DNA of 56,163 nucleotides from Prevotella sp. UBA4330 (GTDB taxonomy: Bacteria; Bacteroidota; Bacteroidia; Bacteroidales; Bacteroidaceae). A program made the translations under genes and the position numbers. The stretch spans positions 1-56,163 of the forward strand of contig DGTS01000012.1 of the NCBI GenBank assembly GCA_002394385.1, in the 5' to 3' direction. Below the pieces are notes generated by a model that was not told the DNA's origin, made no database searches, and saw only the letters and a list, made by a program, of their open reading frames with translations. Of this stretch, positions 25,432 to 34,777 are shown piece after piece; positions within the stretch are counted from its first letter, which is position 1, and each line of letters opens with the position of its first letter.

Positions 25432-26667
25432 ATGGCATTAGTAAACATACATTATCTGAACCTACAGAATAACTACTTGTTCGCTGATATAGCCAAGAAG
25501 GTCAACGCCTTCAAGGTGATGCACCCCAAGGCCGACGTTATAAGTCTTGGTATCGGCGATGTCACCCAGCCCCTTTGTCCTGCAGTTATCGAGGCTATGC
25601 ACAAGGCTGTAGATGAAATGGCTACTACAAACGGTTTTCGTGGATATGGTCCGGAACAAGGTTACGACTTCCTGCGCGAAGCCATCGTGAAGAACGATTT
25701 CGCTCCTCGTGGTGTGCGTCTCAGTGCAGATGAAATCTTCATAAATGACGGTGCGAAGTCTGATACAGGTAATTTCCAAGAATTGCTCCATTGGGACAAC
25801 TTCATTGGTGTGACCGATCCCATCTATCCTGTCTATATTGACTCTAACGTTATGATAGGCAGATGCGGAACCTATCGTGAAGGACGATGGACCAATGTGC
25901 GTTACATGCCCACAGTGGCAGAGAATGGTTTTATTCCCGAACTGCCTAAGGGTCGTCCTGTTGATGTCATTTATCTTTGCTATCCGAACAATCCTACGGG
26001 CACTGTTATTACCAAGCAAGAACTGCGCCGCTGGGTGAACTATGCTCTTAAGAATGACGCACTCATACTTTTCGATGCTGCGTATCACGCATACATACAG
26101 GACCCGGAAATTCCGCATAGTATCTATGAGATTCGTGGGGCTCGCAAGTGTGCTGTTGAGTTCCGCTCATTCTCCAAAACTGCTGGCTTTACAGGTGTTC
26201 GTTGCGGATATACTGTTGTGCCAAAAGAGGTTAGCGTTGCCACATTCGAGGGCGAGCGCATACCTTTGCACCAGTTGTGGCTCCGTCGCCAAAGCACTAA
26301 GTTCAATGGAACCAGTTACATCTCGCAGCGTGCTGCTGAGGCGATTTATTCGCCTGATGGGAAACAGCAGGTACAGGAGACCATAGACTACTATATGCAG
26401 AATGCACGCAGGATGCTCGACGTGCTCAGGGCATCGGGCTTTGAGTGTTACGGTGGCGAGAATGCTCCTTATATATGGATGCGCACTCCCAACGGCATGG
26501 GCTCATGGCAGTTCTTCGAGGCGTTGCTGTATGGTACGCAGGTAGTATGTACGCCAGGTGTCGGTTTTGGTCCGAGTGGTGAGGGATACGTCCGTTTTAC
26601 TGCTTTCAGTAGTCACGAGCGTACAGAGGAGGCACTCGGGCGTATCACGAAATGGGCCAGCAAATAA
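25432..26667 (+). CDS. dapL: LL-diaminopimelate aminotransferase
   Basis: A 411-residue class I/II PLP aminotransferase of the DapL type, converting tetrahydrodipicolinate to LL-diaminopimelate with glutamate as amino donor. MALVNIHYLNLQNNYLFADI is the typical opening; YLCYPNNPTGTV and DAAYHAYI are cofactor motifs; SFSKTAGFTGVRCGY holds the PLP lysine. It sits between gltD and glnN, so glutamate supply and its use for diaminopimelate are encoded together; lysA and lysC lie about 6 kb further on, on the other strand. Confidence 0.95.
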   Translation: MALVNIHYLNLQNNYLFADIAKKVNAFKVMHPKADVISLGIGDVTQPLCPAVIEAMHKAVDEMATTNGFRGYGPEQGYDFLREAIVKNDFAPRGVRLSADEIFINDGAKSDTGNFQELLHWDNFIGVTDPIYPVYIDSNVMIGRCGTYREGRWTNVRYMPTVAENGFIPELPKGRPVDVIYLCYPNNPTGTVITKQELRRWVNYALKNDALILFDAAYHAYIQDPEIPHSIYEIRGARKCAVEFRSFSKTAGFTGVRCGYTVVPKEVSVATFEGERIPLHQLWLRRQSTKFNGTSYISQRAAEAIYSPDGKQQVQETIDYYMQNARRMLDVLRASGFECYGGENAPYIWMRTPNGMGSWQFFEALLYGTQVVCTPGVGFGPSGEGYVRFTAFSSHERTEEALGRITKWASK

Positions 26668-26703
26668 TATAATTGTAAAATAGTAAAATTTAGAATTAAG
26701 ATT

Positions 26704-28932
26704 ATGGAAGCATTAAGATTTCAGGTTGTCGGTGAGGCATTCAAGAAGAAGCCGCTCGACGTAAAAATGCCAAGTGAGAGACCTGCAAAGTATTTCGGTA
26801 AGAAGGTCTTCAACCGAGAGAAGATGTACAAGTACCTGCCTAAGGACGTGTACAAAAAAATGATTGACGTGATTGATAACGGAGCACGTCTTGATCGTGA
26901 TGTTGCCGATGCCGTTGCAGCAGGTATGAAACAGTGGGCTGCGGAGAATGGCGTGACACACTATACTCACTGGTTTCAGCCTCTGACGGAAGGCACAGCA
27001 GAGAAGCACGACTCATTCCTTGAGCATGACGGCAAGGGCGGTATGGTGGAGGAGTTCACGGGTAAACTGCTCGTACAGCAGGAGCCTGACGCAAGTTCTT
27101 TCCCAAGTGGAGGCATACGTTCGACTTTTGAGGCACGAGGTTACTCTGCCTGGGACCCTACGTCGCCTGTGTTTATCATTGATGATACGCTTTGTATTCC
27201 AACTGTATTTATATCTTATACGGGAGAAGCACTTGATTATAAGGCTCCGCTGTTGCGTGCTCTTCATGCTGTCAATGTTGCAGCCACTGACGTGTGCCAT
27301 TACTTCGACCCGAGTGTGAAGAAGGTGACAAGTAACCTTGGTTGGGAACAGGAGTACTTTCTCGTTGATGAAGGACTCTTCTCTGCACGTCCTGACTTGC
27401 TGCTGACTGGTCGCACGCTGATGGGACATGACTCTGCGAAGAACCAGCAGATGGACGACCACTACTTTGGAGCCATTCCCGAACGCGTTGCTGCCTTTAT
27501 GCGCGAACTGGAGATTGAGGCTCTGGAACTGGGGGTACCATGCAAGACTCGTCATAACGAGGTGGCTCCCAACCAGTTTGAACTTGCCCCGATATTCGAG
27601 GAGACAAATCTTGCAGTAGATCATAATATGCTGCTTATGTCGGTGATGAAGCGTGTTGCACGCAAACATGGATTTCGTGTATTGCTGCACGAGAAGCCAT
27701 TTGCGGGCATCAATGGATCGGGAAAGCACAACAACTGGTCATTAAGTACCGACAACGGTGTTCTGCTCCATGCTCCGGGAAAAGATGCAGTTCAAAACCT
27801 TCGCTTTGCAACATTTATTGTAGAGACATTGATGGGCGTTTATCGTCATAATGGTCTTTTGAAGGCCAGCATTATGAGTGCTACAAACGCTCATCGTCTT
27901 GGAGCCAATGAGGCACCTCCAGCCATCATCAGTTCTTTCCTTGGCAAGCAGGTTAGTGAACTGCTCGACCATATCGAGAAAGCCGATGTGTCCAATATCC
28001 TTGCAATGACAGGCAAACAGGGTCTGAAGATGGATATCCCAGAGATTCCTGAACTATTGATAGATAATACCGATCGTAACCGCACGTCTCCGTTTGCTTT
28101 CACTGGCAACCGCTTTGAGTTCCGTGCCGTAGGTTCTGAAGCCAACTGTGCATCGGCAATGATTGCCTTGAACAGTGCGGTAGCAGAAGCGTTGGTTGAC
28201 TTCAAGAAACGTGTGGATAAGAAAGTTGAAGAGTTGACAAGCAAACAAGTTGACGAGTTGAAAGAGGGTGGGCACAATCCTGTGATGCATGCAATCATTG
28301 ATGTATTGCGCGAGGATATCAAAACATGCAAGCCAATCCGTTTTGACGGTAACGGTTATTCAGACGAGTGGGTTGAAGAAGCGCAGAAGCGTGGACTCGA
28401 TGTCGAGAAATCATGCCCGGTAATCTTCGAGCGTTATCTTGACGAAGAGAGTGTTGAGATGTTTGAGAGTCTTGGTGTGATGACTCGCAAGGAACTGGAG
28501 GCTCGCAACGAAGTGAAGTGGGAAACATACACAAAGAAGATTCAGATAGAAGCCCGCGTGCTTGGTGACCTCTCGATGAATCACATTATTCCTGTAGCCA
28601 CTCATTATCAGACACAATTGTTGCAGAACATCAGCAATATGGCAGTTGTTTTCCCCATCGAAACAGCAGACAAACTGTCGGCACGAAACAAGAAGATAAT
28701 AGAGGAAATTGCGGAGCGCACCACCACTATAGAGAAGGGAGTTGAAGATCTGGTGAATGCACGCAAACAGGCTAACAAGATTGAGGATGAGCACAAAAAG
28801 GCTATTGCTTATCATGATACAGTGGAACCGAAACTTGATGCCATCCGATATCAGATAGATAAGTTGGAACTTATCGTGGACGACTCTTTGTGGCCGTTGC
28901 CGAAATATCGTGAATTGTTGTTTATTAGATAG
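26704..28932 (+). CDS. glnN: Glutamine synthetase, type III
   Basis: A 742-residue type III glutamine synthetase, the form common in Bacteroidetes, making glutamine from glutamate, ammonia and ATP. Long N-terminal region (FEARGYSAWDPTSP is a type III signature), catalytic blocks NLGWEQEYFLVDEG, KTRHNEVAPNQFELAP and HEKPFAGINGSGKHNNWS, and a C-terminal helical region rich in Lys and Glu. It is last in the run gltB, gltD, dapL, glnN (36 bases after dapL) and ends before a hairpin shared with convergent fbp. Confidence 0.95.
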   Translation: MEALRFQVVGEAFKKKPLDVKMPSERPAKYFGKKVFNREKMYKYLPKDVYKKMIDVIDNGARLDRDVADAVAAGMKQWAAENGVTHYTHWFQPLTEGTAEKHDSFLEHDGKGGMVEEFTGKLLVQQEPDASSFPSGGIRSTFEARGYSAWDPTSPVFIIDDTLCIPTVFISYTGEALDYKAPLLRALHAVNVAATDVCHYFDPSVKKVTSNLGWEQEYFLVDEGLFSARPDLLLTGRTLMGHDSAKNQQMDDHYFGAIPERVAAFMRELEIEALELGVPCKTRHNEVAPNQFELAPIFEETNLAVDHNMLLMSVMKRVARKHGFRVLLHEKPFAGINGSGKHNNWSLSTDNGVLLHAPGKDAVQNLRFATFIVETLMGVYRHNGLLKASIMSATNAHRLGANEAPPAIISSFLGKQVSELLDHIEKADVSNILAMTGKQGLKMDIPEIPELLIDNTDRNRTSPFAFTGNRFEFRAVGSEANCASAMIALNSAVAEALVDFKKRVDKKVEELTSKQVDELKEGGHNPVMHAIIDVLREDIKTCKPIRFDGNGYSDEWVEEAQKRGLDVEKSCPVIFERYLDEESVEMFESLGVMTRKELEARNEVKWETYTKKIQIEARVLGDLSMNHIIPVATHYQTQLLQNISNMAVVFPIETADKLSARNKKIIEEIAERTTTIEKGVEDLVNARKQANKIEDEHKKAIAYHDTVEPKLDAIRYQIDKLELIVDDSLWPLPKYRELLFIR

Positions 28933-28939
28933 TTAATAG

Positions 28940-29010
28940 TTGATGGTTTACAATTGATAATTGATAGATTCTTCAACGCTGTCTATCAAATGTCAAATGT
29001 AAACCATCAA
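28940..29010. terminator. Long imperfect hairpin between glnN and fbp
   Basis: TTGATGGTTTACA (28940-28952) pairs with TGTAAACCATCAA (28998-29010), and inner TTGATAGA pairs with TCTATCAA. It lies between two convergent genes, so a two-way terminator is likely, although no long T run follows. Confidence 0.55.
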
Positions 29011-29012
29011 TT

Positions 29013-30989
29013 CTATCTGCGTTCTTTTATGAATCCATGGCGGAAGGCGTATAGGAGTTCTTGGAGGTCGCTTATTTGTTTGCTTAGTTCTTTACCTTTG
29101 TCGGTATCGGCGACTTTCATGCGTTGTGCGGACATCTCGACTATTTTTGTTGTTCCCTTGATGTCTGCTCCTGTCCTGACGACGTCCTTTGCGCTTGTGA
29201 ATGGTTCGTGCTGGACGAGTTCAAAGCCTCGGCTGTGATAGACGAGTGTATAGCCTGCTATGCCTGTCTCTTTGTGATATGCTCGTGAGAATCCTCCGTC
29301 GATGACCATTAGTTTGCCGTTGGCCTTTATGGGGTTTTCTCCCATGGAGGCATGTACGGGCACGTGTCCGTTGATGATGTGACGGTTGGTGCCGGTGAGT
29401 CCGAAACTGTCCATTATGCGGTCTATGACTTCTTCGTTGTCTCGCATGTTGAAGAATGTGCCTTTTTCTTCTTTGTGTGTTTCTTTGTCGGTGATGAAGT
29501 ATCGTTCGAATGTTGCCATCTTGGACTTGTCGAAGAGGCATGAGTCTGGTCCGCACCAGAGGTATAGGAAATAGTCGCGGGCGTAGTCTTTTTCATGCGG
29601 GTCGGAATCGTTCTGGAATGCGGCGCGAATGAGCATGCCGGTGTGGTGCATGAGTTCTTTTCCGGAATATTTCTTGCCGTTGTAGAGTTCAACCTCCTTG
29701 AGCGTTCCGTCCTGATTGAGTGGTATGGATGCGTGGAAGAGCAGGTTGTTGTTGAAGACGGAGTACATGCATCCGTGTGAGAGCAGGGTGCGTATGTGCT
29801 TATGCAATTTTTCGCTGTGCACGAAAGAGTCGTGCAGCCGTTTGATGACATCCCGCTCCTGCTCGGTGAGTTCGTTGGGATTGTTGGGGTCGATGGTAGG
29901 GAAGTTGCAACTCGTCATTTTGTATTCTTTGCCGTCGATGGTGCATACTCCGCGTTGGTAGTCGATAGATTTCAACAGTTCGCGGTCTTGCATGCCCCAT
30001 TGTTTGTGCTTCTCAAAGAGCGCGGCCTCCATTTTGAACTGTATGACGACAATGGCCTTGTGCATTTTGGCTATTTGCATTCTGTCGCGTTCGTCGATGT
30101 CGTTACCCTTGAGGCATTTGGGCATGAACTCGGTGCATGGGTCGTCGGCGTAGGTGTCGAGGGCGAACGACAACAGGGGCACGAGGTTTATGCCGTATCC
30201 GTCTTCGAGAGTGGTGAGGTTGGCATATCTCAGCGAGATGCGGAGCACGTTGCAGATGCATGCGTCGTTTCCCGCCTTTGCCCCCATCCATAGTATGTCG
30301 TGGTTTCCCCACTGTATGTCCCATGAGTTGTAGTTGCGCAGGGTGTCGATGATGATGTGTGCGCCTGGTCCGCGGTCGTAGATGTCGCCGAGTATGTGCA
30401 GTTGGTCGATGGTTAGCCGCTGTATTACGTTGCAGATGGTGATGATGAAGTCGTCGGCTCTGCCTGTTGATATAATGGTGTCGATGATTGCGGAGACGTA
30501 TGCGCTTTTGTTGACGTCGTCTGCTTGCTCGTGGAGGAGTTCCTGTATTATGTATGAGAATGCCTGTGGCAGTGACTTCCTTACCTTGGAGCGTGTGTAT
30601 TTCGAGGATACCTCTCGACATACTCTGACGAGTCGGTGTATGGTGATGTGATACCACTCGTTGATGTCTTCCTCGTTAGCCTTGACGAGTTCCAACTTCT
30701 GTTCGGGGTAGTATATCAGGGTGCAAAGGTCACGTTTTATGCTTTCGCGCATCTCGTTGCCAAACAGTTCGTTCACCTTTCGCTTGATGTTGCCCGAGGC
30801 GTTCTTCAGCACGTGCTGGAATGCCTCGTACTCGCCGTGAATGTCTGCAAGGAAATGCTCTGTTCCTTTGGGGAGGTTGAGAATGGCCTGCAGGTTGATA
30901 ATCTCTGTACTTGCGTCTGCTACGGTTGGAAATGTGTTTGAAAGCAGTTCCAGGTAGCGCATGTCTTTGTTGATATCGTATTGTTTCAT
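29013..30989 (-). CDS. fbp: Fructose-1,6-bisphosphatase, class III
   Basis: A 658-residue class III (Firmicutes/Bacteroidetes-type) fructose-1,6-bisphosphatase acting in gluconeogenesis. Metallophosphatase motifs are FLADIHGEYEAF, LGDIYDRGPGAH and WGNHDILWMGA, with later HVPVHASMGENP. The frame extends upstream to 31064, but the extension runs into a tandem hairpin repeat, so the start at 30989 (MKQYDINKDM) is chosen; a second Met ten codons in is also possible. Separated from the upstream glycosyltransferase gene by two hairpins, so probably transcribed on its own. Confidence 0.93.
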   Translation of the reverse strand: MKQYDINKDMRYLELLSNTFPTVADASTEIINLQAILNLPKGTEHFLADIHGEYEAFQHVLKNASGNIKRKVNELFGNEMRESIKRDLCTLIYYPEQKLELVKANEEDINEWYHITIHRLVRVCREVSSKYTRSKVRKSLPQAFSYIIQELLHEQADDVNKSAYVSAIIDTIISTGRADDFIITICNVIQRLTIDQLHILGDIYDRGPGAHIIIDTLRNYNSWDIQWGNHDILWMGAKAGNDACICNVLRISLRYANLTTLEDGYGINLVPLLSFALDTYADDPCTEFMPKCLKGNDIDERDRMQIAKMHKAIVVIQFKMEAALFEKHKQWGMQDRELLKSIDYQRGVCTIDGKEYKMTSCNFPTIDPNNPNELTEQERDVIKRLHDSFVHSEKLHKHIRTLLSHGCMYSVFNNNLLFHASIPLNQDGTLKEVELYNGKKYSGKELMHHTGMLIRAAFQNDSDPHEKDYARDYFLYLWCGPDSCLFDKSKMATFERYFITDKETHKEEKGTFFNMRDNEEVIDRIMDSFGLTGTNRHIINGHVPVHASMGENPIKANGKLMVIDGGFSRAYHKETGIAGYTLVYHSRGFELVQHEPFTSAKDVVRTGADIKGTTKIVEMSAQRMKVADTDKGKELSKQISDLQELLYAFRHGFIKERR

Positions 30990-31019
30990 AGATGTTAGGT
31001 GGTTAGTGGTTTGTGATTT

Positions 31020-31079
31020 GGCTGCGATGGCATCGCAGCATAGGTTTTTTGGCTGCGATGGCATCGCAGCATAGGTTTT
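31020..31079. repeat. Tandem 31 bp hairpin repeat upstream of fbp
   Basis: GGCTGCGATGGCATCGCAGC followed by ATAGGTTTT occurs at 31020 and again at 31051. Each has a perfect stem (GCTGCGATG/CATCGCAGC) and a T-rich tail on the plus strand. Confidence 0.85.
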
Positions 31080-31080
31080 G

Positions 31081-32268
31081 TTATATCTTGTGTGTAATGA
31101 AGTCGTATTTGTCTGCCTTGCGGTATGCTATCCAGTAATGGAACTTATGCCACAGTAGCCTTATTTCAAGAGGAACGATTTTCCATGCAGGTATCTGTGA
31201 CATGAACTGCCTAGTTTGCGACCTGGCAATAAATGTTCTTATTATTATCGTTAGCAATAGTGCAGCAGTCGCAGCAATGAGGGTAGGACTTTGAACATTG
31301 AACATTGAACATTGAACATTGAACATTGAACATTGAACATTGAGCATTGAACATTGAACATTGAATAATGCCAATGTGATGGCAATGAGCGGCAGCAGCA
31401 GACTAAGAATGAAAAACGCCCCGTCGATGACCAATGGCAGCCGATGGCGTATCTTTCGGGTAAGATGACGTCGTGTCTCCATATAGTAGAGCCTGTGGTT
31501 GCGCCACATCTTTCTTGTTGGTTCTGCCTCCACCAGCAAGGCTTCTGGGTCATTGGTAATGGCAGTTCCGCCTTTAACGGCATATTTGTTTACTATGAAG
31601 TCATATTCTCCACGCATATACTTCAGGTTCCCTTCGAATCCTCTTCCTTCGAGAAACTCGTTGCGAAGCATTAGTATGTTGTTGCACTCTGAGCGGTAAG
31701 CCGTGGAGAATGCTGCCTCGTGTGCAAGGCTGATGTCGTCGTGAAGTCGCTGGAAACGATAAAAAAGCGGACTCTCTTCATCGTAGATGACAGGTCCGAT
31801 GACGATATTCTTGCCCTCACTCATGCGTTCGGTCATCGTCTTTATCCACATGGTTGATGTGGGGCGGCATGTGATGTCGGTGAAAAGAATCCAAGGATTG
31901 TGCGCAGCCTTCACTCCGAGAGTCATCGCGAGTTTGCGCCTGCTGATATACCTCGAGGAGTCAGGTATGAATGTGGTGTATAGTCTGGGGTTGCCTGCGA
32001 ATCTCTTAAGCACGTCTTCGGTGTCGTCTTCGCTCTTTGCACACACCACAATCACCTCGTAGCCGGGCTCGTATTCCTGCTCAAGAAAAGCGCTCATGTT
32101 GTTTTCTATGTCCTGCGCATTGTCTTGAACGCACAGGATAACAGACACAGGCTTCTTCTCATGCTCTTTATCGGGCGTGTTGAACCTCTGCCGGCGCATG
32201 TAAACGCTTAGCAGGGGAGAGACAATGGCTATGAGAGCCAACAGTGATATGATAATAATATTAGTCAT
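31081..32268 (-). CDS. Membrane glycosyltransferase, family 2
   Basis: A 395-residue inner-membrane glycosyltransferase. One N-terminal membrane segment (about 2-22), then a GT-A fold catalytic domain beginning KPVSVILCVQDNAQDIEN with a WILFTDITCRPTS acidic motif near 125-137, and two C-terminal hydrophobic segments. Between those last two segments the protein contains FNVQCSM repeated about three and a half times, encoded by a 75 bp array of a 7 bp unit. Product sugar and acceptor are unknown; cell-envelope polysaccharide synthesis is likely from the fold. It is the last gene of the run ftsE-like, lysC, lysA, gt2, nine bases after lysA. Confidence 0.8.
   Translation of the reverse strand: MTNIIIISLLALIAIVSPLLSVYMRRQRFNTPDKEHEKKPVSVILCVQDNAQDIENNMSAFLEQEYEPGYEVIVVCAKSEDDTEDVLKRFAGNPRLYTTFIPDSSRYISRRKLAMTLGVKAAHNPWILFTDITCRPTSTMWIKTMTERMSEGKNIVIGPVIYDEESPLFYRFQRLHDDISLAHEAAFSTAYRSECNNILMLRNEFLEGRGFEGNLKYMRGEYDFIVNKYAVKGGTAITNDPEALLVEAEPTRKMWRNHRLYYMETRRHLTRKIRHRLPLVIDGAFFILSLLLPLIAITLALFNVQCSMLNVQCSMFNVQCSMFNVQSPTLIAATAALLLTIIIRTFIARSQTRQFMSQIPAWKIVPLEIRLLWHKFHYWIAYRKADKYDFITHKI
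31291..31365 (-). repeat. 7 bp tandem repeat inside the glycosyltransferase gene
   Basis: Ten units of CATTGAA (one CATTGAG) plus a partial unit, 75 bp, uninterrupted. The unit length is not a multiple of three, so gain or loss of one unit shifts the frame. Confidence 0.95.
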
Positions 32269-32277
32269 TTCAGAATG

Positions 32278-33435
32278 TTAGAATTCGTCGGATAGATATC
32301 CCTTGGGCATCGGTCGGCAGTTGTAGCATGATGCCATTATCTCTCCGTAGGCACCAGCCGAACGTATGGCGATGTAGTCGCCGCGGTGGCAGGTGTTAAG
32401 GTCGATGGCCTTTCCAAACACATCGCTCGACTCGCAGATAGGTCCTACCACATCGTACGTCTCGTTTGGCTCATCGCTGGATATGTTCTCTATCTTGTGG
32501 TAAGCCTGATAGAGAGCAGGGCGGATGAGGTCTGTCATGCCTGCATCCACTATGGCGAACTTCTTGGCCGTACCCTCTTTGACGTAGAGACACTTGGTGA
32601 TGAGCGTGCCGCATGGAGCGACGATGGCTCGTCCCAGTTCGAAGTGTAGTGTTTGCCAGTTGCGAAGTTTCAGATGACGTGCATACGTCTTGAAATAACT
32701 CTCGAAGTCGGCCATCGGAACCCTGTTGGGATGGTTGTAGTCGATGCCCAGACCACCGCCAACATTGATGTGCTCTACGCGAATGTGATGCCTCTCCAGT
32801 TGGTCTTGCAGGTCGTTGATGCGGTTGCATAATGCGCGGAAGTCGCCCATGTCGAGTATCTGCGAGCCTATATGGAAGTGAAGTCCCACGAAGGTGACGT
32901 TCTCCATCTGTGCCGCCTTCTGTATTACGTTCTCCATATCGGCCATCGCGATGCCGAACTTGTTCTCGGCAAGACCAGTGGTGATGTTGGCATGAGTGTG
33001 GGCACCCACATCAGGATTGATGCGGAATGCCACTCTTGCCACCTTGTTGCTTCTCTCGGCAATGTCGTTAATCACCTCGAGTTCGGCAGTGCTCTCCACA
33101 TTGAAGCAGAAGATGCCCTTGTCTATGCCCAGTTGTATTTCCCAGTCGCTCTTTCCTACTCCGGCATATACTATCTTCTTTGCAGGAAAGCCGGCATTCA
33201 TGGCAGCCTGTATCTCCCATCCACTCACACAGTCAACGCCGAGACCAGACTGGCAGATGATGCCCAGTACCTTAGGGTTGGCGTTAGCCTTAATGGCGTA
33301 GTGTACGCAGAATCCCTCGTGCTTGCTTGTCACGCGTTTTATCTCGTCGAGAGTGTTACGCAGCAACTCGGTGTCGTAGTAGTAGAATGGGGTGGTGACG
33401 GAGTTGAATCTGTCAACTGGGAATATACCTTTCAT
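32278..33435 (-). CDS. lysA: Diaminopimelate decarboxylase
   Basis: A 385-residue PLP enzyme of the alanine-racemase-like fold, decarboxylating meso-diaminopimelate to lysine. The PLP lysine is Lys49 in HYAIKANANP; GLHFHIGSQ and NVGGGLGIDY are cofactor and substrate motifs; the C-terminal CESSDVF and GAYGEIMAS motifs are typical of LysA and close the active site across the dimer. Four bases after lysC, so translationally coupled with it. Confidence 0.95.
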   Translation of the reverse strand: MKGIFPVDRFNSVTTPFYYYDTELLRNTLDEIKRVTSKHEGFCVHYAIKANANPKVLGIICQSGLGVDCVSGWEIQAAMNAGFPAKKIVYAGVGKSDWEIQLGIDKGIFCFNVESTAELEVINDIAERSNKVARVAFRINPDVGAHTHANITTGLAENKFGIAMADMENVIQKAAQMENVTFVGLHFHIGSQILDMGDFRALCNRINDLQDQLERHHIRVEHINVGGGLGIDYNHPNRVPMADFESYFKTYARHLKLRNWQTLHFELGRAIVAPCGTLITKCLYVKEGTAKKFAIVDAGMTDLIRPALYQAYHKIENISSDEPNETYDVVGPICESSDVFGKAIDLNTCHRGDYIAIRSAGAYGEIMASCYNCRPMPKGYLSDEF

Positions 33436-33439
33436 GTTT

Positions 33440-34759
33440 CTATTTATTAAATAATGTATCAGAAAGACTCTGCAGAGCCCTCTTCTTGTCTGCCTCTCTG
33501 ATGAGGAACGAGATGTTGTAGTTAGAGCCGCCGTATGAAATCATTCTCACAGGGATGTTCTTCATGGCGTCTGTCGCTATAGTCTCGAAGCCCACGTTGC
33601 TCCAGTCAAGGTCGCCAACAACGCAGATGATGCACATGTCGGTGTCAACGGTGACGGTGCCGTACTTCTTCAGTTCGTCAACAATCTCGTTGAGATGAGC
33701 GTCGTTGTCGATACTCATTGAAACGCCGACCTCGCTTGTTGCCACCATGTCTATAGCAGTCTGGTAACTCTCGAATATCTCGAACACCTTGCGCAGGAAA
33801 CCTGTGGCGAGAAGCATTCTGGAACTCTTTATCTTGATGGCTGTGATGTTGTCCTTGGCAGCCACTGCCTTTATCTTGCCCCTTACGGTGACATTGTCGA
33901 TGATGGTGCCTGGAGCGTCGGGCGACATGGTGTTCTTCAGTCGCACAGGTATGCCTGCGTACTTGGCTGGCTGAACGCATGTCGGGTGCAGAATCTTAGC
34001 ACCGAAGTATGCCAACTCGGCAGCCTCCTCGAAGTGCAGTTGTCTTACGGCCTCAGTCTTGTCAACGATGCGTGGGTCGTTGTTGTGCATTCCGTCGATG
34101 TCTGTCCATATCTGTATCTCTTCGGCATTGATGGCGGCACCGATGAGCGATGCTGTGTAGTCGCTGCCTCCGCGCTGCAAGTTGTCTATCTCGCCGTATG
34201 CGTTGCGGCAGATGAAACCTTGTGTGATATATACCTGATGTCCTGCCACCTTCTCCATGATAGCACCCAGTTTGTCGTGGATATATGTTGGGTCGGGCTC
34301 AGAGTTCTTATCTGTTCTCATGAAGTCGAGTGCGTTAAGCAGCACGGCGTCGATGCCTTGCTCCTTCATGTAGTTCACCACCATGTTGGTGCTCATTATC
34401 TCGCCTTGAGCAACGATGCTCTTTTCTTCGAAACTTGTGAACAGTTCCTTCGTGAACGAGCGCAGATAGTTGAACTCCTCATGCAGGAACTCGCGTGTGA
34501 TGTTCTTGTACTCCTCGGTGGAGTAAAGTTTCTCCACATGCTGCATGTAAACGCCTTCAAGACTGTTAATCACCTCGTTGGCTCCGTCAGGGTTTTTCTT
34601 GTAGAGGTAGTTTGAAATCTCTACGAGAGAGTTGGTTGTGCCAGACATTGCCGAGAGCACCACGAAGACAGGCTCCCCGCCGTTTGTTATTAATGATGAT
34701 ACGCTCTGCATGCGCTCTGGCGTGCCAACAGAGGTGCCACCGAACTTCATTACTTTCAT
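33440..34759 (-). CDS. lysC: Aspartate kinase, monofunctional
   Basis: A 439-residue aspartokinase, first step from aspartate to lysine and threonine. MKVMKFGGTSVGTPERM carries the nucleotide-binding KFGGTS motif at residues 5-10; GGSDYTASLIGAAINAEEIQ is the substrate region; the C-terminal 130 residues form two ACT domains for feedback control (TSEVGVSMSID is typical). There is no homoserine dehydrogenase extension. Follows the FtsE-like gene by 18 bases and precedes lysA by four. Confidence 0.94.
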   Translation of the reverse strand: MKVMKFGGTSVGTPERMQSVSSLITNGGEPVFVVLSAMSGTTNSLVEISNYLYKKNPDGANEVINSLEGVYMQHVEKLYSTEEYKNITREFLHEEFNYLRSFTKELFTSFEEKSIVAQGEIMSTNMVVNYMKEQGIDAVLLNALDFMRTDKNSEPDPTYIHDKLGAIMEKVAGHQVYITQGFICRNAYGEIDNLQRGGSDYTASLIGAAINAEEIQIWTDIDGMHNNDPRIVDKTEAVRQLHFEEAAELAYFGAKILHPTCVQPAKYAGIPVRLKNTMSPDAPGTIIDNVTVRGKIKAVAAKDNITAIKIKSSRMLLATGFLRKVFEIFESYQTAIDMVATSEVGVSMSIDNDAHLNEIVDELKKYGTVTVDTDMCIICVVGDLDWSNVGFETIATDAMKNIPVRMISYGGSNYNISFLIREADKKRALQSLSDTLFNK

Positions 34760-34777
34760 CTTCTGTATGTTTTTTGT

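Noticed and set aside
31291..31365. CRISPR-like array
   Set aside because: Units are contiguous 7-mers without spacers and lie inside a coding gene; no cas gene is present.
34760..34777. Lysine riboswitch before lysC
   Set aside because: Only 18 bases separate the FtsE-like gene and lysC, too short for a riboswitch.
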